Source: DASXIW01 sp036497785
GTDB taxonomy: Bacteria > Pseudomonadota > Alphaproteobacteria > Acetobacterales > Acetobacteraceae
Reading direction: 5' to 3'
NCBI GenBank assembly: GCA_036497785.1
Contig: DASXIW010000299.1
Span: 1-19,655 of the forward strand
Length of the DNA: 19,655 nucleotides
Shown: in pieces, positions 6,091 to 13,037 of the stretch
How positions within the stretch are numbered: the first letter of the stretch is position 1
Layout of the letters: every line of letters starts with the position of its first letter
Notes under the pieces: model-generated
Seen by the model: only the letters and a program-made list of their open reading frames with translations
Told to the model about the DNA's origin: nothing
Databases searched by the model: none
Translations under genes and position numbers: made by a program

Positions 6091-6749
6091 AGTCCAGGGA
6101 ACTGAAGTCCGGGGAACTGAGGTCCGGGGAACTGAAAGCCTGGCTGCAACGCTGCCGGCTGGTCGCCATCCTGCGTGGAGTGCGGCCGGACGAGGTGGAG
6201 GAAATCTGCGCCGAACTGGAAGCCGCAGGCATCGCCGTCGTCGAGGTGCCGCTGAATTCGCCCGATCCGCTGGCGAGCATCGCCCGGTTGGCCGCACGGT
6301 TTGGGGACCGCATGCTGATCGGCGCCGGCACGGTGATGACAACCGCCCAGGTGGACGAAATCGCCGCCGCGGGCGGCAAGCTGATCGTCACCCCCCATGC
6401 GGCAACCCAGGTGGTGCGGGCAGCGAAGGCGACCGGCATGCTGACCTGCCCCGGATTCGCGACACCCACCGAGGCCTTCGCCCTGCTGGATGCCGGCGCC
6501 GACGCACTGAAGCTGTTTCCGGCCGAAGGCGCCTCCCCCACCGTGTTGCGCGCCATCCGCGCCGTGCTGCCGCCCGGCACGCAAGTTCTGCCAGTTGGTG
6601 GCATCGACGCGGCCAACATGCGCTCCTGGTTCGATGCCGGCGCCGCGGGATTCGGCCTGGGCTCGGCCATCTACAAGCCGGGCGACAGCGCCACCACGGT
6701 CCGCGCCAAGGCCGAAGCGCTGATGGCCGCGCTGCCTGTCGCGGCCTGA
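6081..6749 (+). CDS. dgoA: 2-dehydro-3-deoxy-6-phosphogalactonate aldolase with a repeat-built N-terminus
   Basis: Class I aldolase of the KDPG/KDPGal family, cleaving the DgoK product to pyruvate and D-glyceraldehyde 3-phosphate. In 222 residues it shows VAILRGV (28-34), VVEVPLNSP (53-61, catalytic Glu55), GAGTV (81-85), TPHA (104-107), CPGFATPTEAF (123-133), LKLFPAEG with Schiff-base Lys144, and LPVGGI (170-175). The NSP/PHA signatures favour the galactonate over the KDPG subtype. The start at 6081 has GGAGA 5 nt upstream. Homologues usually begin close to the W-L...C.LVAILRG segment; here about 18 extra residues come from four copies of a 15-bp repeat. Confidence 0.93.
   Translation: MELKSRELKSGELRSGELKAWLQRCRLVAILRGVRPDEVEEICAELEAAGIAVVEVPLNSPDPLASIARLAARFGDRMLIGAGTVMTTAQVDEIAAAGGKLIVTPHAATQVVRAAKATGMLTCPGFATPTEAFALLDAGADALKLFPAEGASPTVLRAIRAVLPPGTQVLPVGGIDAANMRSWFDAGAAGFGLGSAIYKPGDSATTVRAKAEALMAALPVAA
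6084..6143 (+). repeat. Four tandem 15-bp repeats at the start of dgoA
   Basis: Units at 6084-6098, 6099-6113, 6114-6128 and 6129-6143 follow the pattern GAACTGAAGTCCGGG with one to several changes; the fourth is the most diverged. Each adds five residues (Glu-Leu-Lys/Arg-Ser-Gly/Arg). The first unit also holds the dgoK stop TGA (6088-6090), so copies can be gained or lost without touching dgoK. Confidence 0.93.
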
Positions 6750-6765
6750 TCTCCTGAGCCCGTCG

Positions 6766-6787
6766 GGCCGGTAGCGAGTCGGCCTTT
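6766..6787 (+). terminator. Weak hairpin plus TTT after dgoA
   Basis: GGCCG (6766-6770) pairs with CGGCC (6780-6784), extended by two possible G-U pairs, and TTT follows directly. It lies 17 bp after the dgoA stop. The stem is short, so read-through into the porin gene is plausible. The rest of the 201-bp gap (6750-6950) holds a GCGCTAGCGC palindrome (6806-6815) and a G7 run (6830-6836); I see no convincing porin promoter. Confidence 0.35.
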
Positions 6788-6950
6788 CGCGAAGACCGGA
6801 TCGACGCGCTAGCGCATTCTGTGGCAGGAGGGGGGGACCGCGTCTGAACGGGATCGGCCCATCGTCGGCAGCCATAAATCCTTCGCGCGGGCGAGCGGCA
6901 CCGTCCCGCACAAACGCGCCGGGCCGGAAGGGAATCGGAGGGCCATCGCC

Positions 6951-8342
6951 ATGAAACGCAGGACCTTCGTGCCGGCCTGGGCGTTGAGCTTGCTGGCAAT
7001 GCCGCTCCTTTGCGGCCATGCCCGCGCACAGGCCAGCGCGCCCGCCCCCAGCCAGGCTGACGCCGCAACGCCGGCGCCGACCGGCTTCTGGGATAGGGCC
7101 AGCCTGACTGGCGACTGGGGCGGCGCCCGCCCGTGGCTCATCGACCGCGGCATCACCCTCGGTGCCGTCTACACCGACGAAGTGCTGGGCAACGTGGCGG
7201 GCGGCATCAAGCAGGGCACCATCTACGAGGGCAAGCTGGAACTCGATCTGGACCTCGATCTGGCGAAACTGGTGGGCTGGTCCGACGGAAAGATCCATGT
7301 CAGCGCGTTCCAGATCCATGGCGAAGGCCTGACCACCGGCTATGTCGGCAGCCTGGCGACGATCTCCAATATCGAGACTCCACCGGTGACGGTGCTCGAC
7401 GATCTGTATCTGGAACAGGGATTGCTGGGCGACCGGCTCAACATTCGCGTGGGGCAGTTCGCGGCGGACGAGGAATTCTTCGTCAGCACCGTGGCCGCGA
7501 CCTTCATCAATGCAACATTCGGCTGGCCGACGCTGGGCACGCTCGACCTGCCGGGCGGCGGCCCCACCTATCCGCTCGCCACGCCGGCCATCCGCGTGCG
7601 CTACAGACCGTCGCCCGGCTTCAGCGTGCAGGGGGCGTTGTTCAGCGGCAACCCACTGGGCAATAACGGCAACCCCGGCGGGGTGACGTTCCCGGTCGAC
7701 GGCATCTTCGCCATCGCCGAGGCTGCCTACACCGTGACGCCGGACCAAAAGACGCCGGGGCTGCCGGCCGCCTACAAAATCGGCGCATGGTACGACTCGG
7801 TGCGCTTCGCCGACCTGCACGTCGATAATGCCGGCCTGTCCCTGGCCAATCCCCTGTCATCCGGCGATCCCCGCCAGCACCAGGGCGATTTCGCGGTCTA
7901 TGGCAGCATCGACCAGATGTTGTGGCGCCGTCCGGACACGATGAATGGCGGCCTTGCCAGTTTCGTGCGGGTGGCGGTGGCCCCGCAACAGGACCGCAAC
8001 CCCATCGTATTCTACGCCGATGCCGGCGCCACCTTCACCGGCGTTCTACCCGGTCATGACGACGACGTGCTAGGGCTCGCCGTCTCCTATGCCAATGTCA
8101 GCAGCGCGCTGAGCTCGCTGAGCCGCGACAACATTCTCTATACCGGGAACCAGCAGCCCATTCGCGCCGCCGAGACCGTGCTGGAACTGACCTACCAGCT
8201 TCCGGTCACACCCTGGCTGATCCTGCAGCCGGACGTGCAATACGTCTTCCATCCCGGCGGCAATGCCCCCGATCCCAACAATCCGACCATCGCCATCCGC
8301 AACGCGACCATCGCGGGATTGCGCGCGACGATCACCTTCTAA
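6951..8342 (+). CDS. oprB: Carbohydrate-selective porin, OprB family
   Basis: Outer-membrane beta-barrel for passive entry of sugars. The 463-residue precursor has a Sec signal peptide (KRRTFVPAWALSLLAMPLL, cleavage likely after Ala26 in ARA), then a Pro/Ala linker and the family hallmark LTGDWGGARPWLIDRGITLG (52-71) with YTDEVLGNVAGGIKQG (74-89). The rest shows alternating amphipathic strands (for example LNIRVGQFAADEEFF) and ends in ITF with the C-terminal Phe needed for barrel insertion. GGAGGG lies 8 nt before the ATG. Its place between dgoA and an ABC ATPase gene suggests it admits a sugar or sugar acid fed into that route; the exact substrate is not deducible. Confidence 0.9.
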   Translation: MKRRTFVPAWALSLLAMPLLCGHARAQASAPAPSQADAATPAPTGFWDRASLTGDWGGARPWLIDRGITLGAVYTDEVLGNVAGGIKQGTIYEGKLELDLDLDLAKLVGWSDGKIHVSAFQIHGEGLTTGYVGSLATISNIETPPVTVLDDLYLEQGLLGDRLNIRVGQFAADEEFFVSTVAATFINATFGWPTLGTLDLPGGGPTYPLATPAIRVRYRPSPGFSVQGALFSGNPLGNNGNPGGVTFPVDGIFAIAEAAYTVTPDQKTPGLPAAYKIGAWYDSVRFADLHVDNAGLSLANPLSSGDPRQHQGDFAVYGSIDQMLWRRPDTMNGGLASFVRVAVAPQQDRNPIVFYADAGATFTGVLPGHDDDVLGLAVSYANVSSALSSLSRDNILYTGNQQPIRAAETVLELTYQLPVTPWLILQPDVQYVFHPGGNAPDPNNPTIAIRNATIAGLRATITF

Positions 8343-8370
8343 TCACGCCACGGCCCGGACAACACTCCGA

Positions 8371-8406
8371 TTGCCTCGCCGGCAGCTTATGCCTAACGTG
8401 AGGCAA
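8371..8406 (+). promoter_or_regulatory. Nested intercistronic hairpin between porin and ABC ATPase genes
   Basis: TTGCCTCGC (8371-8379) pairs with GTGAGGCAA (8398-8406) in a 9-bp stem with one G-U pair; inside it GGCA (8381-8384) pairs with TGCC (8390-8393) around GCTTA. It lies 28 bp after the porin stop and ends 20 bp before the next ATG. There is no T tract. It could protect the porin mRNA 3' end or reduce expression of the ATPase relative to the porin. Confidence 0.5.
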
Positions 8407-8426
8407 GGGAAAAATGGGAAAACGCC

Positions 8427-9524
8427 ATGGCTCAGGTATCGATCCGCAACGTCACGAAGGCCTATGACAGCCATCTCCAGGTGGTCAAAGGCATTGACCT
8501 GGAAATCGCCAACGAGGAATTCGTGGTGCTGGTCGGTCCTTCCGGCTGCGGCAAATCCACCACGCTGCGCATGCTCGCCGGGCTCGAGGAAATCACCTCG
8601 GGCGAAATCTGTATTGACGGCGAAGTGGTCAACGACGTGCCGCCCCGCGACCGCGACATCGCCATGGTGTTCCAGAATTACGCGCTCTATCCGCATATGA
8701 GCGTGTTCGACAACATGGCCTTCGGGCTGAAGCTCCGCAAATTCAACAAGGACGAAATTCGCAAGCGCGTCGACGAGGCCGCCCGCATGCTGGATATCGC
8801 CCCGCTGCTCCAGCGCAAGCCCAAGGCCCTGTCCGGCGGCCAGCGCCAGCGCGTGGCCATGGGCCGCGCCATCGTGCGCAACCCCAAGGTGTTCCTGTTC
8901 GACGAACCCTTGTCCAACCTGGACGCGAAGCTGCGCGTGCAGATGCGCACCGAAATCAAGAAGGTGCATCAGACCATCCCCACCACCACCGTCTACGTCA
9001 CCCACGACCAGGTGGAGGCGATGACGCTGGCGGACCGGGTTGTGGTCATGAATGGCGGGATCATCGAACAGGTCGGCGCCCCTCAGGAGCTCTATCATCA
9101 CCCCGCCACGCGCTTCGTCGCCGGCTTCATCGGCAGTCCCGGAATGAACTTCCTGCCGGTCTCCCTGTTCGACGAAGCCGGCCTGAAACTGCGGCTGGCC
9201 GACGGCACCACCCTGCCCGTCCCGCCGCAGCGCGTCGACCGCTACGGCCCCTTCAAGGGCAGGGACATGACGCTGGGCCTGCGCCCCGAACACCTGACCG
9301 AAATCAGCGATGTCGAGAAGCCCAACGTCGCCCGCATGACCGCGATGGTCGATGTTGTCGAGCCGATGGGCATGGAGACCCTGGTGCATTTCTTTGTTGG
9401 CGGCGAACCGGTCTGCGCCCGCGTCGATCCCACCGTCCACGCGGCCCCCGGTGAGGCGATGCCGCTGGCGGCGGATCTCAACAACATGCACCTGATCGAC
9501 ACCGCTTCCGGCAAGGTCGTCTGA
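8427..9524 (+). CDS. ugpC: ABC transporter ATP-binding protein, MalK/UgpC type
   Basis: Cytoplasmic ATPase subunit of a carbohydrate (or glycerol-3-phosphate type) importer. In 365 residues: Walker A GPSGCGKST (37-45), Q-loop Gln83 in VFQNYALYPHM, signature LSGGQRQRV (135-143), Walker B VFLFDEP (155-161), D-loop SNLDAKLR, and the switch His193 in YVTHDQ. The C-terminal OB-type regulatory region (from about 235) has GLRPEHL, typical of MalK/UgpC/MsmK proteins. No permease or binding-protein gene lies within the window, so it may serve an importer encoded elsewhere. The ribosome site is modest (GGGAAAA region). The exact substrate is not determined; the ugpC name follows the family. Confidence 0.9.
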   Translation: MAQVSIRNVTKAYDSHLQVVKGIDLEIANEEFVVLVGPSGCGKSTTLRMLAGLEEITSGEICIDGEVVNDVPPRDRDIAMVFQNYALYPHMSVFDNMAFGLKLRKFNKDEIRKRVDEAARMLDIAPLLQRKPKALSGGQRQRVAMGRAIVRNPKVFLFDEPLSNLDAKLRVQMRTEIKKVHQTIPTTTVYVTHDQVEAMTLADRVVVMNGGIIEQVGAPQELYHHPATRFVAGFIGSPGMNFLPVSLFDEAGLKLRLADGTTLPVPPQRVDRYGPFKGRDMTLGLRPEHLTEISDVEKPNVARMTAMVDVVEPMGMETLVHFFVGGEPVCARVDPTVHAAPGEAMPLAADLNNMHLIDTASGKVV

Positions 9525-9531
9525 TCCGAAC

Positions 9532-9555
9532 GGCCGGAACGGAAGCCCGGCCTTT
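9532..9555 (+). terminator. Terminator hairpin at the end of the carbohydrate unit
   Basis: GGCCGG (9532-9537), nine-base loop, CCGGCC (9547-9552), then TTT. It begins 8 bp after the ABC ATPase stop and lies wholly in the 36-bp gap between convergent genes. An alternative stem CGGAA/TTCCG (9540-9544 / 9554-9558) overlaps it. Confidence 0.55.
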
Positions 9556-9560
9556 CCGCC

Positions 9561-10433
9561 CTACACCGGCTCCAGATCCACGCCCACCGTTACGCTATGC
9601 TTGCCGCCGCCCAGTATCAGCCCGCGCACCGGGCTGATATCCCCATAATCGCGCCCCCAGGCCAGCACAACGTGCTCGTCCCGCACCACCAGATCGTTGG
9701 TCGGATCAAGGTCCACCCAACCATGCGCCGGCCCCAGCCAAGCCCCCACCCAGGCATGTGACTGGTCCACGCCGCGCCGCACCGTGGTCCCCGGCGGCGG
9801 CTTGGTGCGCAGATAGCCCGAGACATAGCGCGCCGGCAGTCCGAGGGCGCGCAGGCTGGCGATCATCAGATGGGTGAAATCCTGGCAGACGCCGGCGCGC
9901 TGCGACAGCGTGCGCGAAACCGGGGTATGCAGGTTGGACACACCGGCCTTGAACGAGAATTCCCGGCGGATGCGGGCGGTCAGCTCAAGCAACCCCTCCA
10001 GCACCGGGCGTCCAGGCGGAAAGCTCTGTGCGGCATAGGCGCCGGCCGCGGGTTCAGCAGGCAGCATCGGGCTGTCGAAAATGAATTCGGCGGCCTGCCA
10101 CCCCTCCGCCCGCCCTGCCGCGGCGGCGACCGCCACCTGTTCCCAGGGCAACGTCGTCTCCGCCCCGGGCGGCGCGGGAAACTCCACCTCCACCTCGGCC
10201 GAGGCGGTCACCACGAAGCGATCATGCGGCACTTCCAGGAACAGCCAGGCGACCTGATTGCCAAAATGATCGATGCCCACGCTCATACGCGATTGGCCCG
10301 GGCTGACCTCGATGGCCGAGGAGATCACGCGCTGCCAGTCCAGCCCGCGCGGCGTCAGATGCAGCATGTGGCTGGCCAGATCCACCGGCGTCGCATAGGC
10401 ATACGACGTCACGTGGTGCACCCGGTATCTCAC
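9561..10433 (-). CDS. Transglutaminase-like cysteine peptidase
   Basis: A 290-residue protein with the bacterial transglutaminase N-terminal beta domain (MRYRVHHVTSYAYATPVDLA..LHLTPR) followed by the papain-like core. The triad is clear: Cys183 in AGVCQDFTH, His226 in QSHAWVGAW, Asp243 in WVDLDPTND. Members of this family usually hydrolyse or transfer amide bonds. It has no signal peptide, so cytoplasmic action is expected. GTG start at 10433, overlapping the upstream ATP-grasp/alpha-E stop in GTGA. It is the last gene of the predicted ligase unit and could cleave or trim the product made by the ligases; that role is inference from neighbourhood. Confidence 0.9.
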   Translation of the reverse strand: MRYRVHHVTSYAYATPVDLASHMLHLTPRGLDWQRVISSAIEVSPGQSRMSVGIDHFGNQVAWLFLEVPHDRFVVTASAEVEVEFPAPPGAETTLPWEQVAVAAAAGRAEGWQAAEFIFDSPMLPAEPAAGAYAAQSFPPGRPVLEGLLELTARIRREFSFKAGVSNLHTPVSRTLSQRAGVCQDFTHLMIASLRALGLPARYVSGYLRTKPPPGTTVRRGVDQSHAWVGAWLGPAHGWVDLDPTNDLVVRDEHVVLAWGRDYGDISPVRGLILGGGKHSVTVGVDLEPV

Positions 10434-12925
10434 GCCGCCCCCCGCAGATCCGCCATCTGCCCGCTCATCCCGACCGCCTGAACCGCGGGCAGCAGCGCGA
10501 AATAGCGCCGGGTGATGCGATCGGACAGCGACGCGATTCCGTCAGACACCGCATGCAAAGACGGCGGAATGGCGGCGGCCGCGACGGATTGGTTCTCCGC
10601 CGCCAGCACCTTGTCGACCAGCGCCTCCACCTCGGCCAGCAGCCCGGCAGCGAAACCGGCCAGCATGTCTCGCGGGCTACCCTCGTCGCCCAGCTCGCCC
10701 AGCCGCGTGCGCATCCGCGCTAGCTGGAACGCGAGGCCACGCGGATTGCCCTGATCGGCCAGCACCAGGTCGAGCACCGGTGCCGGTTGCAACACGTTCA
10801 TGTAGCGGCTGCGATAGGTGATGGCGGAATCGCACAGCTCCAGCACCAGACGCAGCCCCGCCTCGATGCGCGGGGCCGGCATATCGAGCGCGAAGGCAAC
10901 CTCGCTCGCCACCGCCTGCGCCCGCTCGATGCGCCGGCCGAGATCGAGGAACAGCCAGCCGCCGCCACGCACCATGTTCTCGGCCGCCACCCCCGCTACG
11001 GCGGCCGAGAAGCGCATGATCGCGATCATGCCGCTCGCCAGCCCATCCAGGCTGTGCCCGATATCGGACACGCATTCCCGCGCCGCGCGCAGGGTCTGGG
11101 TGAAGGTGGCATACATGTCCCCGGTCAGCCGATCGCGCACCCGCTCGGTCAGCCGGGCCACGCTGGCGAAATTGGCGCCGATCGCGCCGGTGTCGCGCGT
11201 GCTCGCGAACAGCGCGTCGGTCAGGGTGGCAATGGCGCCGATGCCCGCGTCCTCGTTGTCGATCACCGCGGCCTCGGTCAGGCAGCGGCTGAGCACGTTC
11301 AGCTCGGCCAGTTCGCGCGGCATAATGGCCGCCCCGCGCGACAGGCGGCCGGTCACCGCGCGCACCAGCCGCGCCCGGTGCTCCAGCCGCTCCACATAGC
11401 GCCCGAGCCAGAACAGGTTATCGGCAACCCGGCTCGGCAAATCCCCGCTGGTGCGCCGCAGCTGCAATGTCGGGATGGCGAGCGCCGCGGGCCCCACGAT
11501 ATCGGCGCGATCCTCCGTCAGCACCCACACATCCTTGGACGTGCCGCCCTTCGGCAGACCACCGGCCAACTGGTCCGGCGAGTCCAGCACCCGCGCCAGT
11601 CCGCCCTGCATGGCCCGCCAGCGCGTGCCGTCGAACACCATAAACACCCGCAGCACCAGCGATTTCGGCACCATCCCGGATTCGCCGAGGCACGGCACCA
11701 CGGAAGGCGGTATGCCGGCCGAGGCCGCCCACTCCCGTGGCCGCTCCTCGATCCTGCCCAGCAGCGCCTGGCGAATGGCGGGCTCCATCAGCATTGGCGC
11801 GAGCGCGTGCGCCTTCCCGTCAACGGCCGGGCGGATCAGCCAACGGCCGGGATCCTGCTGCACCAATGCCCGCGCCTGCGCCTCGCCCAGCCACATGGTC
11901 GGCACGCTGGCCATCGCCAGCCCCTCGCCTAGCAATCGCATGCACAGCGCCGGCAGGAAGGCGGCAAAGGCAGGGGCCTCCAGCGCACCCGATCCGGCAT
12001 CGTTGGCGATGCGCACAGTGCCGTGCCGGGCTGCGTTCAACAGCCCGGATACGCCTTGCAGGCTCCTTGTTTCCAGCTCCAGCGGGTCCAGCATGCGCCC
12101 GTCCATTCGGCGCAGCAGCACATCCACCTGTTGCAGCCCGCGCAATGTCTTCAGAAACACCTCGCCGCCGCGCACGGTCAGATCGCCCCCCTCCACCAGC
12201 GCGCAGGACAGCTCGCGCGAGAGGAACATGTGCTCGAACCATTGCGGATCGGCGATGCCCTGGGTCAGCAGCGCCACGATGGGGTTCCGCCGTCCGGGCG
12301 GTGCCAGACGGTGCAGCGCGTCCTGCCATACATCGAAAAATGGCCGCAGCTGGCGCACCTGCATGGGGCGGAACGCCTCGGGGATCACCTGCGCCAGCAG
12401 TCGCCGGTTCTCCCGCGCATAACCCACGCCACCCGCGCCGGCGGTCCGGTCCGCCAGCACCCGCCAGGCGCCATCTGGGCCGCGCACAAGATCAGCGGCG
12501 TAGAATTGCATCATCGGGGCCGCATCTTCCGAACGCCGGCAGCCGGCCCTCAGAAAACAAGGATTGGCGAACACCAGCGCCGGCGGCAGCACCCCATCGG
12601 CAAGCAGTTCCTGCCGCCCATAGATATCCTGCAGCACCGCCTCCAGCAGCCGTGCGCGCTGGGCGAGGCCGGTCTCGATCTCGGCGAACTCGCCCTCGGG
12701 GATCGGCAGCGGAATGGGGTCGCACCGCCAGCGTTGTGCGCCGGTCGACACGCCAGGCAGCAGACTGGTGACGCCCTCCTCCTCGAAGGCGCGATCGAGG
12801 CGCCGCGCACGCGCCGCGAGACCATCGGCCCCAAGCGCTGAAAACGCGCCGAGCAGGGTACGCCAATGCGGCCGCAGCCCGCCGCGTCCATCGACCATCT
12901 CATCACGCGAAGCCGGGAGTGCCAC
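10430..12925 (-). CDS. Fusion of circularly permuted ATP-grasp ligase (DUF404/DUF407) and alpha-E domain (DUF403)
   Basis: An 831-residue two-domain protein. Residues about 10-485 match the circularly permuted type 2 ATP-grasp family: DEMVDGRGGLRPHW (8-21), DPIPLPIPEGEF, RARLLEAVLQDIYG, LPPALVFANPCFLR, VLADRTAGAGGVGYARENR, QVDVLLRRMDGRMLDPLEL. ATP-grasp enzymes activate a carboxylate as acyl-phosphate and join it to an amine. From about residue 495 (LPSRVADNLFWLGRYVERLE) comes the all-helical alpha-E domain with FLDLGRRIERA further on. In many bacteria these are two adjacent genes; here they are one polypeptide. The GTG start at 12925 keeps the DEM segment of the family; an ATG at 12898 is the alternative. 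The ribosome site is weak. The downstream transglutaminase overlaps by 4 nt. Confidence 0.9.
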   Translation of the reverse strand: MALPASRDEMVDGRGGLRPHWRTLLGAFSALGADGLAARARRLDRAFEEEGVTSLLPGVSTGAQRWRCDPIPLPIPEGEFAEIETGLAQRARLLEAVLQDIYGRQELLADGVLPPALVFANPCFLRAGCRRSEDAAPMMQFYAADLVRGPDGAWRVLADRTAGAGGVGYARENRRLLAQVIPEAFRPMQVRQLRPFFDVWQDALHRLAPPGRRNPIVALLTQGIADPQWFEHMFLSRELSCALVEGGDLTVRGGEVFLKTLRGLQQVDVLLRRMDGRMLDPLELETRSLQGVSGLLNAARHGTVRIANDAGSGALEAPAFAAFLPALCMRLLGEGLAMASVPTMWLGEAQARALVQQDPGRWLIRPAVDGKAHALAPMLMEPAIRQALLGRIEERPREWAASAGIPPSVVPCLGESGMVPKSLVLRVFMVFDGTRWRAMQGGLARVLDSPDQLAGGLPKGGTSKDVWVLTEDRADIVGPAALAIPTLQLRRTSGDLPSRVADNLFWLGRYVERLEHRARLVRAVTGRLSRGAAIMPRELAELNVLSRCLTEAAVIDNEDAGIGAIATLTDALFASTRDTGAIGANFASVARLTERVRDRLTGDMYATFTQTLRAARECVSDIGHSLDGLASGMIAIMRFSAAVAGVAAENMVRGGGWLFLDLGRRIERAQAVASEVAFALDMPAPRIEAGLRLVLELCDSAITYRSRYMNVLQPAPVLDLVLADQGNPRGLAFQLARMRTRLGELGDEGSPRDMLAGFAAGLLAEVEALVDKVLAAENQSVAAAAIPPSLHAVSDGIASLSDRITRRYFALLPAVQAVGMSGQMADLRGAA

Positions 12926-12967
12926 CCGCTTGAGCCGTCAGAACTTGCGATGCAATCGAGCTTGCGA

Positions 12968-13028
12968 AGAAATGCACCCCGCAGTCACGAGATTTATTGC
13001 GCCGGTTTGGCGGATGGCGTGCATTTCT
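12968..13028 (-). repeat. Perfect 10-bp inverted repeat in the ligase intergenic gap
   Basis: AGAAATGCAC (12968-12977) and GTGCATTTCT (13019-13028) are exact reverse complements 41 bp apart, with a small CGCC/GGCG hairpin (13000-13003 / 13009-13012) inside. The pair nearly fills the 112-bp gap between the DUF2126 and ATP-grasp genes. In mRNA it would form a long-range stem upstream of the ATP-grasp start. Confidence 0.6.
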
Positions 13029-13037
13029 CACAAACTC

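Noticed and set aside
6830..6836. G7 run upstream of the porin gene as a phase-variation tract
   Set aside because: Only seven bases, outside any coding region, and not positioned between promoter elements that I can identify.
5889..7820. 643-residue open frame on the minus strand
   Set aside because: Antisense to dgoK, dgoA and oprB, all of which have clear family motifs; long antisense frames are common at this G+C content.
8343..9491. 382-residue open frame on the minus strand
   Set aside because: Antisense shadow of the ABC ATPase gene; composition is His/Gly/Ala-rich with no motif.
10787..12841. Several long plus-strand open frames (381, 323, 344 and 272 residues)
   Set aside because: Mirror images of the ATP-grasp/alpha-E gene, with low-complexity composition.
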